A DNA stretch of 64,000 nt from contig NZ_CP053351.1 of assembly GCF_013394655.1 (NCBI RefSeq), positions 4,380,001 to 4,444,000 of the forward strand. Reading direction: 5' to 3'. A model generated the notes under the pieces. It was not told where the DNA came from. It did no database searches and was given only the letters and a program-made list of their open reading frames with translations. Origin of the DNA: Winogradskyella schleiferi. Lineage in GTDB: Bacteria; Bacteroidota; Bacteroidia; Flavobacteriales; Flavobacteriaceae. Below, piece by piece: positions 19,958 through 29,133 of the stretch; within the stretch, counting starts at the first letter, position 1, and the number at the start of each line of letters is the position of its first letter. A program made the translations under genes and the position numbers.

Positions 19958-21145
19958 ATGAAAGCCATACCATACGGAAGACAAAATATAACCGACGAGG
20001 ACATTAAAGTTGTTATTGAAACTTTAAAGTCCGATTATTTAACTCAAGGGCCAAAAATAGCAGAGTTCGAAGCTAAATTTGCACAATATGTTGGGAGTAA
20101 ATATGCCGTTGCATTGGCTAACGGAACAGCAGCCTTACATCTTTGTACCATGGCTTTAGGTGTTAAAGAAGGTGATAAAGTAATTACAACACCTATAACT
20201 TTTGCCGCTTCGGCAAATTGTGTGAGGTATTGTGGAGGCGAGGTTGTGTTTTCTGATATAGATCCTGAAACGTATCTATTGGATATCAATAAGGTTAGAA
20301 CCCTTTTAGAAAATGCACCAAAAGGAACCTATAAAGGTATTATTCCGGTTGATTTTGCTGGTAGAGCAAATGATTTAGAAGCGTTTAGAGCCTTAGCAGA
20401 TGATTATAATCTTTGGATTATTGAAGATGCCTGTCATGCACCAGGTGGTCATTTTATTAATAGTAAAAATGAAACGCAACTATGCGGAAATGGAAACTAT
20501 GCAGATTTAGCTATTTTTTCTTTTCATCCTGTTAAACATATAGCTTCAGGAGAAGGCGGAATGATTACCACAAACGATAAAGCACTTTACGAGAAACTAC
20601 TGCAATTACGAACCCATGGCATTATAAAAAATAATGACGCCTACACAAATTCAATTGAATTAGCAGGCGGAATAGAAGACTATCCAGGTTGGTATATGGA
20701 AATGCAAGACTTAGGGTACAACTATCGTATTACAGATTTTCAAGCGGCCTTAGGTTCTAGTCAATTGACGAGAGCAAATGAAGGCATTAAAAGAAGAAGA
20801 GCAATTGCTTCAACTTATTTTAGTGCATTTAAAGATGAATCTTTTATAAAAGGACAATCGCGTTTAGTTGATGGCCATGCCTATCATCTTTATGTGATTG
20901 AAGTTGAAGACCGATTAGGCCTATATAATCATCTTAGAAGTAAAAACATATACGCCCAGATTCATTATATCCCTTGCCATTTAATGCCTTATTATAAACA
21001 ATTTGGATGGAAAGAAGGTGATTTTCCACATTCGGAAAACTATTATAAACGCTGTATTAGTCTACCAATGTATCCAACACTTACAGATGTAGAACAAGAC
21101 TATGTCATAAAGGAAATTAATTTATTTTATAGTGAAAAACATTGA
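19958..21145 (+). CDS. pseC: PLP-dependent aminotransferase, PseC
   Basis: This 395-residue DegT/DnrJ/EryC1-family enzyme begins MKAIPYGRQNITDEDI, which is very PseC-like. The PLP Schiff-base lysine is Lys193 in SFHPVKHIASGEGG, and EDACHAPGG is the cofactor-ring motif. It adds the C4 amino group to the PseB product using glutamate. Only 2 nt separate it from pseB, and its end overlaps the next acetyltransferase gene by 14 nt, so translation is probably coupled. Confidence 0.94.
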   Translation: MKAIPYGRQNITDEDIKVVIETLKSDYLTQGPKIAEFEAKFAQYVGSKYAVALANGTAALHLCTMALGVKEGDKVITTPITFAASANCVRYCGGEVVFSDIDPETYLLDINKVRTLLENAPKGTYKGIIPVDFAGRANDLEAFRALADDYNLWIIEDACHAPGGHFINSKNETQLCGNGNYADLAIFSFHPVKHIASGEGGMITTNDKALYEKLLQLRTHGIIKNNDAYTNSIELAGGIEDYPGWYMEMQDLGYNYRITDFQAALGSSQLTRANEGIKRRRAIASTYFSAFKDESFIKGQSRLVDGHAYHLYVIEVEDRLGLYNHLRSKNIYAQIHYIPCHLMPYYKQFGWKEGDFPHSENYYKRCISLPMYPTLTDVEQDYVIKEINLFYSEKH

Positions 21146-21659
21146 TTTTGAGTCCGAACGTTTAATTTACAAGAGGGTTTCAGCAGAACATGTGACTGAT
21201 GCTTATGTCAATTGGATGAACGATCCTGAAGTAAATATGTACCTAGAAACAGGTGGAAATTACACTTTAAATCTACTAAAAGCTTATGTAGAAGAACAAT
21301 TTAAAAAGGACATCTATTTTTGGGCGATACATCTAAAAGATTCTAAAAAGCATATTGGAAATATAAAGATTGATCCTATTGATTTAAAAGCTAATTCTGG
21401 CGAATATGGTATTTTAATGGGTGATAAAATGAATTGGGGAAAAGGTTATGCGAAGGAAGCATCTCTGGCCATCATAAATTATTGCTTCGATGTCATAAAT
21501 CTAGACAAAATAACACTTGGCGTAGTAGAAGATAATTCCAATGCTGTTTTACTCTATAAAAAAATAGGTTTTAAAATTGATGCGATTATCGAAGGAACAA
21601 AACCATATAATAACAAAATAAGTAACTCACTAAGAATGTCATTACATGCCCAAAACTAA
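21132..21659 (+). CDS. GNAT acetyltransferase (RimJ/RimL-like) in the nonulosonate operon
   Basis: The product has 175 residues with a GTG start at 21132 inside the end of pseC; no suitable ATG exists. It has the RimL-like opening ESERLIYKRVSAEH, WMNDPEV, and the acetyl-CoA loop region NWGKGYAKEA followed by VVEDNSNAVLLYKKIGF. It could provide the C4 N-acetylation normally done by PseH, or acylate another position. There are two more GNAT genes in this operon, so the assignment of each step is open. Confidence 0.8.
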   Translation: MKNIDFESERLIYKRVSAEHVTDAYVNWMNDPEVNMYLETGGNYTLNLLKAYVEEQFKKDIYFWAIHLKDSKKHIGNIKIDPIDLKANSGEYGILMGDKMNWGKGYAKEASLAIINYCFDVINLDKITLGVVEDNSNAVLLYKKIGFKIDAIIEGTKPYNNKISNSLRMSLHAQN

Positions 21660-22524
21660 TAGTCATAAATTTATTCTTGGAACCGTTCAAATGGGATTGA
21701 ATTATGGCATCAATAATTCGAAAGGCAAAGTGTCCCTGAAGGATAGTCTCGACATCTTGGAATATGCTTATGATAATGGTATTAAGATTCTAGATTCGGC
21801 TGAAGCTTATGGTAATGCTCACGAAATTATAGGAACGTTTCACAAATCGCAACCATCCAAATTGTTTGAAGTCATTACTAAATTACCACATCATTTCGAT
21901 TCTGGCATTGAGGAAAGGGTTACTACATACTTAAGTGAATTGCAAGTTACTCAATTGCACGCTTTACTATTTCATAGTTTTGTCAGTTATCAGAAGAATA
22001 TCAAAAATTTTGAAGCTTTATTAAAGTTGAAAGCAGATCATAAAATTAAACACATCGGTGTTTCGGTATACAATAACGAAGAAATTGAATCGGTTATTTT
22101 AAACGATCATGTAGATATTATTCAAATTCCTTTCAACTTATTAGATAACGCTGCATTACGTGGAAGCATACTAGAAAAAGCAAAATCAAGAGGTAAAATT
22201 ATTCATACTAGGTCTGCTTTCCTGCAAGGTTTATTTTTTAAAGCTATAGATTCTGAAAATAATACCGTAAAGCAGTTAACTAAGGAGTTAAAGCAATTAA
22301 ACCATATAAAAGAACAGAACGAAATCTCAATGGCACAGTTGGCTTTAAATTATTGTTTACAACAACAGGCTATAGATAATGTTTTAATTGGTGTAGATGC
22401 TAAAGCACAATTAGCAGATAATTTAAATGCTATTAATTATACTATTTTACCAGAAGTGATTAAAGAAATAGATACTATTAAAGTTAAAAATTTAGACCTA
22501 TTAAATCCTTCTTTATGGGCATAA
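21646..22524 (+). CDS. Aldo/keto reductase in the nonulosonate operon
   Basis: This 292-residue AKR-fold protein has the catalytic Asp and Tyr in LDSAEAYGNA near residue 47, Lys in TKLPHH near 84, and His in LLFHS near 108. GVDAKAQLADN near the end is the NADPH-contact region. It overlaps its neighbours (14 nt upstream, 10 nt downstream), so it is an integral part of the operon. No AKR is needed in the canonical six-step pseudaminic acid pathway, so it probably reduces a keto group in a modified sugar or a side chain. The substrate is unknown. Confidence 0.85.
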   Translation: MPKTNSHKFILGTVQMGLNYGINNSKGKVSLKDSLDILEYAYDNGIKILDSAEAYGNAHEIIGTFHKSQPSKLFEVITKLPHHFDSGIEERVTTYLSELQVTQLHALLFHSFVSYQKNIKNFEALLKLKADHKIKHIGVSVYNNEEIESVILNDHVDIIQIPFNLLDNAALRGSILEKAKSRGKIIHTRSAFLQGLFFKAIDSENNTVKQLTKELKQLNHIKEQNEISMAQLALNYCLQQQAIDNVLIGVDAKAQLADNLNAINYTILPEVIKEIDTIKVKNLDLLNPSLWA

Positions 22525-23273
22525 AAACAGTTTTAATAACACAAGCAAGAACAGGCAGTACACGCTTACCTGGTAAAGTGTTGAAAGAAGTTAATGGTAA
22601 AACATTGCTTCAAATACATCTCGAACGTTTAAAAAAGTGTGCTAAAGTTTCAAAAATAATTGTCGCTACAACTGTTGAAGAAGCGGATAAAATTATATAT
22701 GATAATGCCAAGAAATGGGGTTATGAAGTTTCAAGAGGTTCCGAAAGTGATGTATTGGATCGATTTTATCAAACTTTAAAGACTGAAAACGCAGACTGGA
22801 TTGTTCGTGTAACTTCAGATTGTCCACTATTGGATCCTTCATTAGTGGATGATATTATCACTTATGCGCACGCCAACGATTTGGATTATATTTCTAATGG
22901 TTTGGTTGAAACTTTTCCTGATGGACAAGATGTAGAAGTGTTTAAATTTTCTGCTCTAGAAATCGCTTGGAAAAATTCTAAGTTAAAATCGGAACGTGAG
23001 CATGTGACACCATACATTAGAAATAATGCGGACGGAAAAGGAGAAAAAATTTTTACAACGATTAACTTTCCTTCTGAAAAGGATTATTCTCACATACGAA
23101 TGACTGTAGATGAGCCTAGAGATTTTGATTTGATAGAACACCTCATTCAAAAATTAGGAACAGAAAAGACCTGGTTAGAATATACAGACTATATTATAGC
23201 TCAAAATCTCACGAAGTTGAATGCTGGAATCATTAGAAACGAAGGATTTTTAAAATCCTTGAAAAAAGATTAA
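22515..23273 (+). CDS. Nonulosonate cytidylyltransferase, PseF/SpsF type
   Basis: The 252-residue product opens with the nucleotide-binding signature LITQARTGSTRLPGKVL. It has SRGSESDVLDRFYQ and the VTSDCPLLDP motif of the CMP-sugar synthetase family PF02348. It most resembles the SpsF branch. It should activate the nonulosonic acid made by the PseI-like synthase as a CMP sugar for transfer. It is the only activating enzyme in the locus, so I assign the PseF role by context. Confidence 0.85.
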   Translation: MGIKTVLITQARTGSTRLPGKVLKEVNGKTLLQIHLERLKKCAKVSKIIVATTVEEADKIIYDNAKKWGYEVSRGSESDVLDRFYQTLKTENADWIVRVTSDCPLLDPSLVDDIITYAHANDLDYISNGLVETFPDGQDVEVFKFSALEIAWKNSKLKSEREHVTPYIRNNADGKGEKIFTTINFPSEKDYSHIRMTVDEPRDFDLIEHLIQKLGTEKTWLEYTDYIIAQNLTKLNAGIIRNEGFLKSLKKD

Positions 23274-23275
23274 AA

Positions 23276-24583
23276 ATGGGAAAAGGACAAGACTTATATT
23301 TAAAAGCTAAAGGCTTAATTCCTGGTGGCACTATGTTACTATCTAAACGGCCAGAAATGTTTCTGCCAGACCATTGGCCTTCATATTTTTCTAAATCTAA
23401 AGGCTGTACAGTTTGGGATTTAGATGGCAATGAGTTGTTAGACATGTCCATAATGGGTATAGGCACCAACACACTTGGCTATGGTAATGATGAGGTAGAT
23501 GCTGCGGTTATTGAAACCGTTAAGAAAGGAAACATGAGTACGCTAAATTGCCCGGAAGAGGTGTATTTAGCCGAAAAGCTAATGGAAATTAATCCTTGGG
23601 CAGATATGGTAAGATTTGCACGGAGTGGTGGCGAAGCCAATTCAATTGCCATTAGGATAGCTCGTGCTGCTTCAGGAAAAGATAATGTAGCCATATGTGG
23701 TTATCATGGATGGCACGATTGGTATTTATCTGCAAATCACAATGGCGGAGATGATTTAAAAGCACATTTGTTGCCAGGTTTAAGCCCTAAAGGGGTTCCA
23801 AAACATCTAAAGAATTCGGTATTTCCTTTTCATTATAACAACTATGAAGAGCTTTTAGATGTGGTTGAAAAGAATAACATTGGGGTAATAAAAATGGAAG
23901 TGATGCGAAATTTTGGACCTGAAGATAATTTTCTTCAAAAGGTAAGGGATTTAGCAACTGAAAAAAAAATTGTTTTAATTTTTGATGAGTGTTCTTCTGG
24001 TTTTAGGGAAACTTATGGAGGCATTTTCAAAAAGTTTGATGTGATACCAGATATGGTAATGTTTGGCAAAACCATAGGCAATGGTTATGCCTTAACTGCA
24101 GTTGTGGGTAAAAAATCAGTAATGGAAGCAGCACAATCTACGTTTATTAGTAGTACATTTTGGACCGAACGTATTGGACCAACAGCGGCATTCGCCACAT
24201 TAAAAGTTATGGAACGCGAAAAATCATGGGAAACAATTACAGAAACAGGAGCTAAAATGCAGAAAGGCTGGCAAGACCTAGCTAATTCTCATGGGTTAGA
24301 CATCACAGTTTCTGGAATATCCGCAATGACGACTTACGGTTTTAATAGCGAAAACGCAGCGATTTACAAAACATTTATCACACAAGAAATGCTTAAAAAA
24401 GGATTCTTGGCAAGTACAAATTTTTATGCCTGTACCGCACATACAGATGCACATCTAAATTCTTATTTTGAAGCTTTAGATGGTATTTATGACACTATTG
24501 CTAAATGCGAAGCTGGCACTTTGGATGCGAGCACGTTATTAGAAGGTCCTGTATGTCACAGTGGTTTTAAAAGATTGAATTAA
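23276..24583 (+). CDS. Class III aminotransferase resembling glutamate-1-semialdehyde aminomutase
   Basis: The enzyme has 435 residues with a fold-type I, class III layout. GIGTNTLGYGND and ARSGGEANSIAIRIARA form the PLP-phosphate region, CGYHGWHDWY follows, FDECSSGFRETYGG carries the PLP-ring Asp, and the Schiff-base Lys is Lys265 in MFGKTIGNGYAL. It lies 2 nt after the cytidylyltransferase gene and is an operon member, so it is not the heme-pathway HemL. With the aldo/keto reductase it forms an oxidation-state/amination pair that the standard pseudaminic pathway does not need; an additional amino group or an aminated substituent is the likely outcome. Confidence 0.85.
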   Translation: MGKGQDLYLKAKGLIPGGTMLLSKRPEMFLPDHWPSYFSKSKGCTVWDLDGNELLDMSIMGIGTNTLGYGNDEVDAAVIETVKKGNMSTLNCPEEVYLAEKLMEINPWADMVRFARSGGEANSIAIRIARAASGKDNVAICGYHGWHDWYLSANHNGGDDLKAHLLPGLSPKGVPKHLKNSVFPFHYNNYEELLDVVEKNNIGVIKMEVMRNFGPEDNFLQKVRDLATEKKIVLIFDECSSGFRETYGGIFKKFDVIPDMVMFGKTIGNGYALTAVVGKKSVMEAAQSTFISSTFWTERIGPTAAFATLKVMEREKSWETITETGAKMQKGWQDLANSHGLDITVSGISAMTTYGFNSENAAIYKTFITQEMLKKGFLASTNFYACTAHTDAHLNSYFEALDGIYDTIAKCEAGTLDASTLLEGPVCHSGFKRLN

Positions 24584-24589
24584 TAAGAG

Positions 24590-25150
24590 ATGAGTTTTAC
24601 TTACCATGTTTTAAATAAGCAGCGATTCTCTAGTGGAAACCATTCCATTGTTCCTATAAGAATGGAGGATCGATATGTAATTAGAGAATGGCGTAACGAA
24701 CAAATGTTTCATTTGAGACAAAGCAAGCTTTTAAGTGAAGAAGACCAAGACAACTATTTTAATACGATTGTTAAAAATCTATTTTCCCAAGAGCAACCCG
24801 ATCAAATCTTATTTTCTTATTTAGAAAATGATGAATGCATTGGTTATGGTGGCTTGGTTCATATTAATTGGATTGATAAAAATGCTGAAATATCTTTTTT
24901 AATGAAGACAGATATAAAGGGCAAAAACTATGAATCCCATATGATAAAATTTATGAGTCTTATTGATGAGGTCGCTTATAAAACACTTGATTTTCATAAG
25001 TTGTTTACCTATGCTTTTGATGTGAGACCAGAAATTTACCAAATATTAGAAAAGAGTGGCTTCCGTAAAGAAGCAACTTTAAAAGAGCATTGTCATTTTA
25101 ATGGGAAATTTATTGATGTCATAATTCATTCTAAGTTTAAGTCGTATTAA
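24590..25150 (+). CDS. GNAT acetyltransferase
   Basis: This 186-residue GNAT protein has VIREWRNEQM near residue 30, the beta4-like ECIGYGGLVHI near 85 and DIKGKNYESHMIKF near the CoA loop. LEKSGFRKEATLKEHCHFNGKF closes the fold. It is the second of three GNATs and follows the class III aminotransferase by 6 nt, so acylating the amino group made by that enzyme is an attractive role. The acetyl-CoA loop is weak (KGKNY), so the acyl donor may differ. Confidence 0.75.
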   Translation: MSFTYHVLNKQRFSSGNHSIVPIRMEDRYVIREWRNEQMFHLRQSKLLSEEDQDNYFNTIVKNLFSQEQPDQILFSYLENDECIGYGGLVHINWIDKNAEISFLMKTDIKGKNYESHMIKFMSLIDEVAYKTLDFHKLFTYAFDVRPEIYQILEKSGFRKEATLKEHCHFNGKFIDVIIHSKFKSY

Positions 25151-25174
25151 TACTAACTTATAATTTTATAAAAC

Positions 25175-25684
25175 ATGTTAAATTTTAGAGACGCAGTTGA
25201 GAGTGATTGTGACCTTTATTATAAATGGGCAAATGATGCATTGGTTAGAAAAAACTCGTTAAATACGGATTTTATTAGTTTAGAAGATCATATCAAATGG
25301 TTTAAAAATAAAATTCAAAACCCAGATGTCATAATGTATGTTTTTAGTAATGAGGATGGTCTACCTGTTGGACAGGTGATTATTGAGCTAAAAAATGATT
25401 GGGTTTCTATAGGTCAGTCCGTTGCAAAGGAACATAGAGGTAAAAAATACAGTTCAGAATTACTGACTAAATCCACCAATGATTATTTGGCGCGATTTCC
25501 AGAGCGCACAATTGTTAGTGTTGTAAAAGCAACAAATATCCCGTCTCTTAAAATGTCTATAAATAGCGGTTTAAATGTTTTGGAAAAAGATAGTGAAAAT
25601 GAAAGTGTTTTAGTCCTAAAAGGGTTTCAGCAAAGTGATGAAGATTTTATAAAGAAAGCTAAAAAATATTATAACTTAATTTAA
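25175..25684 (+). CDS. PseH-like GNAT acetyltransferase
   Basis: This 169-residue protein has the pattern FRDAVESDCDLYYKWANDALVRKNS, EDHIKWFKNKI, LPVGQVIIEL, then EHRGKKYSSELL as the acetyl-CoA loop. This pattern is familiar from PseH and from GNAT domains fused to the C-terminus of PseG hydrolases. It is therefore the best candidate for N4-acetylation of UDP-4-amino-4,6-dideoxy-L-AltNAc. Here it stands alone: no hydrolase part precedes it in the gene. It is followed 20 nt later by the pseI-like gene. Confidence 0.78.
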   Translation: MLNFRDAVESDCDLYYKWANDALVRKNSLNTDFISLEDHIKWFKNKIQNPDVIMYVFSNEDGLPVGQVIIELKNDWVSIGQSVAKEHRGKKYSSELLTKSTNDYLARFPERTIVSVVKATNIPSLKMSINSGLNVLEKDSENESVLVLKGFQQSDEDFIKKAKKYYNLI

Positions 25685-25704
25685 ATATTCACCTAAATAC
25701 TGTT

Positions 25705-26745
25705 ATGGAGATTAACCCAGTACTAGATATAATAAAAGAAAGAGTATTCATTATTGCTGAGCTTTCAGCCAATCACAATGGGTCTTTAGATACCGCGATT
25801 GAAACTATAAAAGCAGCGAAAAGAGCTGGAGCAGACTGTATTAAATTACAAACCTACACAGCAGATACAATGACTATTGATTCTAGAAAACCTGGATTCA
25901 CGATAGAAGGAACAATTTGGGACGGTAAAAATCTATATGAATTATACCAAGAAGCATCCACACCATGGGAATGGCACGAAACGTTGTTCAAAACCGCAAA
26001 GAAAGAAGGCTTAATTTGTTTTTCTTCGCCTTTTGATAAATCTGCGGTTGATTTTTTAGAAAGTCTCCATGTACCAGCCTATAAAATTGCTTCTTTCGAA
26101 ATTACCGATATTCCATTAATTGAATATGTAGCATCCAAAGGCAAACCTGTAATTATTTCTACTGGTATTGCCTCAACTCAAGACATAGAATTAGCTTTAA
26201 GTGCTTGCAAAAGAATGGGTAACTATAATATTGCAGTTTTAAAATGCACGTCTAGTTATCCAGCACCAATAGAAGAGGCAAATATGATAATGGTTAAAGA
26301 TATTGCTGAAAGATATAATGTTATAAGTGGACTTTCAGACCATACAATTGGTAACACAGCACCTATTGTAGCCACTTGTTTTGGGGCAAAAATAATTGAA
26401 AAACATTTTATTTTAGATCGTTCTGTTGGTGGCCCAGACGCGTCTTTCTCAATGAATGAAGAAGAGTTCAAAAATATGGTTAATGCCGTTAGGGAAGTAG
26501 AAAAAGCAATAGGCTCAGTAGATTACAACCTTACTGAAAAACAAAAAAAGGGAAGAGATTTTAGCAGATCGATATATGTAGTTAATGATATAAAAGAAGG
26601 CGAAATATTAACTGAGGAAAATATTAAAAGTATACGTCCTGGTTATGGAATGCATCCTAAATATTATAAAGAAATTCTCGGAAGAAAGGCTTCCAAGAAT
26701 TTAGAAAAAGGGGATCCTATGAGTTTTAACGCTATTGCAAAATAA
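25705..26745 (+). CDS. pseI: Pseudaminic acid synthase, PseI (NeuB family)
   Basis: This 346-residue enzyme begins with the NeuB barrel signature FIIAELSANHNGSLDTAIE. It continues with ADCIKLQTYTADTMTIDS, which favours PseI over NeuB, then KCTSSYPAP and GLSDHTIG, and ends with an SAF/antifreeze-like domain (KGRDFSRSIYVVNDIKEGE). It condenses a 2,4-diacetamido-trideoxy hexose with phosphoenolpyruvate to give a nine-carbon nonulosonic acid. Its stop overlaps the flippase ATG by one base (TAATG). Confidence 0.93.
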   Translation: MEINPVLDIIKERVFIIAELSANHNGSLDTAIETIKAAKRAGADCIKLQTYTADTMTIDSRKPGFTIEGTIWDGKNLYELYQEASTPWEWHETLFKTAKKEGLICFSSPFDKSAVDFLESLHVPAYKIASFEITDIPLIEYVASKGKPVIISTGIASTQDIELALSACKRMGNYNIAVLKCTSSYPAPIEEANMIMVKDIAERYNVISGLSDHTIGNTAPIVATCFGAKIIEKHFILDRSVGGPDASFSMNEEEFKNMVNAVREVEKAIGSVDYNLTEKQKKGRDFSRSIYVVNDIKEGEILTEENIKSIRPGYGMHPKYYKEILGRKASKNLEKGDPMSFNAIAK

Positions 26746-28208
26746 TGAGCAAACTCTTAAACATTATAAAAACAGCGTTAAAGAATAAGGTTGTACTATT
26801 TATATTTAGTCGCTATGGGACTTACCTTATTCATTTTATCAATTCACTTTTTATTGCCGTTTATCTAGGGCCTTATTATTTAGGTATTTGGGGATTTATT
26901 ACCTTAGTTACTTCATACATGAACCATTTAAGTTTTGGTATTGCAGATTCCGTAACAGCTATTATCTCTGTAAATAAGGATAAAGAAGCTTATGTCCAAA
27001 AGGTTATTAGTTCTGCGCTTACAATGCTCTTAGCACTTTCTGTTATAGCTATTTTATTATTTTCTGTAAATGCGGTTTTTAAATTAGATCTTGGTAATAA
27101 ATACAATTTTTCGACCTACGCACCCGTAGTTGTTTTGATAGGTGTCTTAGGTTACTTTAATACGCTTTTCAATCATGTTTTCAGGGTTTACGGTAAATTA
27201 TTTGAAATTGCGTTTAGCCAAACTGTTTTTCCAATTTTAATGTTGCTTGCTATTATACTTTTTAGAAATAAAGAGTTGTTATGGGCAATGGTATTTGCAA
27301 ATTTCTTAGCCTTTTTATTGGGATTTATCTTGTACCTTATTAAAATGCCAGTTAAAATAAAGCCTATTTTTAATTACGATTTATTTAAAACTATACAAAT
27401 AAAAGGATGGCACTTATTCGTTTATAATACGTCTTTCTTTTTTATTGTGATCTCTACACGCACACTTGTGAGTGGTTTTTATAGTGTAGAAGAGTTTGGT
27501 TATTTTACCTTTGCTTTTTCCCTTGCAAATGTTATGCTATTATTGCTTCAATCTTTGGCATATTTAATTTACCCAAAAATGTTAAATCGATTTGCAGCAT
27601 CCAACCATGATCAAAATACGGAACTCTTAAAAAAACTTAGGGACGCTTATGTCACAACGTCGCATTTGCTTATTCATATCGCTATGTTAATTTTCCCGGT
27701 GTTTTTGTTATTATTTCCTCAGTATATTAAAGCTTCAGAAGCATTTAAATTAATAGCCTTATCCGTATTGTTATACACAAATTCTTTTGGCTATTCTGGT
27801 CTTTTGGTTGCTAAAGGGTTTGAAAAAAGACTAGGAAAACTTTCATTTACTGCGCTCATTATTAATTTAATTGCCGCTTTAGTTTTAATAAAGTTTTTCC
27901 AAGTACCTTTTACATTAGTGGTTTTGGCAACAATGATTAGTTACTTTTTCTATGTGTATATGGTTGGAAGAAAAGGAAGAAAGATGCTAGAATTAGACAC
28001 ATCTGTCATTGCTGTTGTTAAAGATATTTATCCATTACGATTGTTAATCCCGTATGTATTGAGTTTAGTCTTAATTCTATTTGCGGTACCAGATCATTAT
28101 TTAATTCTTTCATTAGTTTTATTTTTAATTCTCAATCTGAAAGTGTTATTGAATTTGAAGAGTATTGTAAAATCAATTATTCTCAATCCAAAATTTATTA
28201 ATATTTAA
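26745..28208 (+). CDS. Wzx-like lipid-linked oligosaccharide flippase
   Basis: This 487-residue protein has about 12-14 predicted hydrophobic helices and the family N-terminus FSRYGTYLIHFINSLFIAVYLGPYYLGIWGF, typical of the MATE/Wzx polysaccharide transporter superfamily. It should flip the undecaprenyl-linked repeat unit to the periplasm. Its ATG overlaps the pseI stop, tying sugar synthesis to export. Wzx proteins diverge strongly, so substrate cannot be inferred. Confidence 0.88.
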   Translation: MSKLLNIIKTALKNKVVLFIFSRYGTYLIHFINSLFIAVYLGPYYLGIWGFITLVTSYMNHLSFGIADSVTAIISVNKDKEAYVQKVISSALTMLLALSVIAILLFSVNAVFKLDLGNKYNFSTYAPVVVLIGVLGYFNTLFNHVFRVYGKLFEIAFSQTVFPILMLLAIILFRNKELLWAMVFANFLAFLLGFILYLIKMPVKIKPIFNYDLFKTIQIKGWHLFVYNTSFFFIVISTRTLVSGFYSVEEFGYFTFAFSLANVMLLLLQSLAYLIYPKMLNRFAASNHDQNTELLKKLRDAYVTTSHLLIHIAMLIFPVFLLLFPQYIKASEAFKLIALSVLLYTNSFGYSGLLVAKGFEKRLGKLSFTALIINLIAALVLIKFFQVPFTLVVLATMISYFFYVYMVGRKGRKMLELDTSVIAVVKDIYPLRLLIPYVLSLVLILFAVPDHYLILSLVLFLILNLKVLLNLKSIVKSIILNPKFINI

Positions 28209-28237
28209 AAAAGGCTTAAATCATGTTCGGAAGAAGA

Positions 28238-28246
28238 GAGGAGGTT
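28238..28246 (+). promoter_or_regulatory. Strong Shine-Dalgarno-like site
   Basis: AGAGGAGGT lies four bases before the ATG at 28250. Such a strong match to anti-SD is rare in Bacteroidota and helps decide this start over the in-frame ATG at 28223. Confidence 0.5.
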
Positions 28247-28249
28247 ACC

Positions 28250-29128
28250 ATGTCGGTAATAAATTTGGTGGATAATTACAGGAGAGATCTTAAATACTAT
28301 CTTAAATTTTTATTTAGTAAAGATTTGAGGAAAGAATTAAATAGAACTAAAGAGTTACAAAATGTACATAAAGGTAAAAGGTGTTTTATAGTTGGTAATG
28401 GTCCATCCTTAAAACATCATAACTTAAATCATTTGACTAATGAGTTTGTATTTACAGTAAATTACATGATGAAGAGTAATGATTTTAAAACACTAAATTC
28501 AAATTATCACTTATTCTTTGATCCTATTGTTTTTGGATTAGACCCAAAAGTTGAAGAGGATAAAGAGAAAATTGATATGATTGATAGTACTTTAAAATCA
28601 AATCCGGATATGACCTACATTATTCCCTACCGTCGTAGAGCAAATTTTATAAAATTATTTCCAAAGCATAAATTTAAATTTATCTATAATTATAAAACAT
28701 TCACCCCACAATTAAAAAACCCGTCTCAGCTTCATCGAATTACTCCAGGATTTCAGAACGTAATTATTTATGCTATAAACTCAGCTATTTATATGGGATT
28801 TAAAGAAATCTATTTAATAGGTGTAGATATGACAGGGTTCTTAGAGCACTTTGAATACAATAAAGTCAATAATCAATGGGGACATTCTTACACTAAAACG
28901 GAAGAGGAAATAGCATTAATTTTAGAAACCCTTAAAAAGAAGAATATTGATAACGAGTTTTACTTAAAAACGTACGGCAAAACATTAGAGCACTTAAAAT
29001 TAATGTTCTCAAATGCAACTGAAAATGGCGTAAAGCTTATGAATGCTTCAAATCATGGTGCTATCGATTTCTTACCACGTGTGGAATACGATGCGTTATT
29101 TTCCGATAATAGTCAAATAACCAATTAA
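28250..29128 (+). CDS. GT42 (Cst-II)-like / DUF115-like glycosyltransferase, candidate nonulosonate transferase
   Basis: The product has 292 residues from the ATG at 28250. Motifs run in the order seen in the Campylobacter sialyltransferase Cst-II: FIVGNGPSLK (residues 47-56), a central HRITPGFQNVIIYAINSA with YMGFKEIYLIGVDM, and WGHSYTKT, whose His212 aligns with the catalytic His188 of Cst-II (IGHSKNTD). DUF115/MptE-like proteins share the GNGPSL and IGVD parts, so that family is the alternative. In a locus that makes a CMP-nonulosonate and otherwise has only GT2 enzymes, this is the best candidate for the transferase. A cytoplasmic location is expected, since no signal is seen. Confidence 0.7.
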   Translation: MSVINLVDNYRRDLKYYLKFLFSKDLRKELNRTKELQNVHKGKRCFIVGNGPSLKHHNLNHLTNEFVFTVNYMMKSNDFKTLNSNYHLFFDPIVFGLDPKVEEDKEKIDMIDSTLKSNPDMTYIIPYRRRANFIKLFPKHKFKFIYNYKTFTPQLKNPSQLHRITPGFQNVIIYAINSAIYMGFKEIYLIGVDMTGFLEHFEYNKVNNQWGHSYTKTEEEIALILETLKKKNIDNEFYLKTYGKTLEHLKLMFSNATENGVKLMNASNHGAIDFLPRVEYDALFSDNSQITN

Positions 29129-29133
29129 GTTTA

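Noticed and set aside
23276..24583. HemL (glutamate-1-semialdehyde aminomutase) of heme synthesis
   Set aside because: The fold matches, but the gene is embedded in the nonulosonate operon with 2- and 6-nt gaps, so it more likely acts on a sugar precursor.
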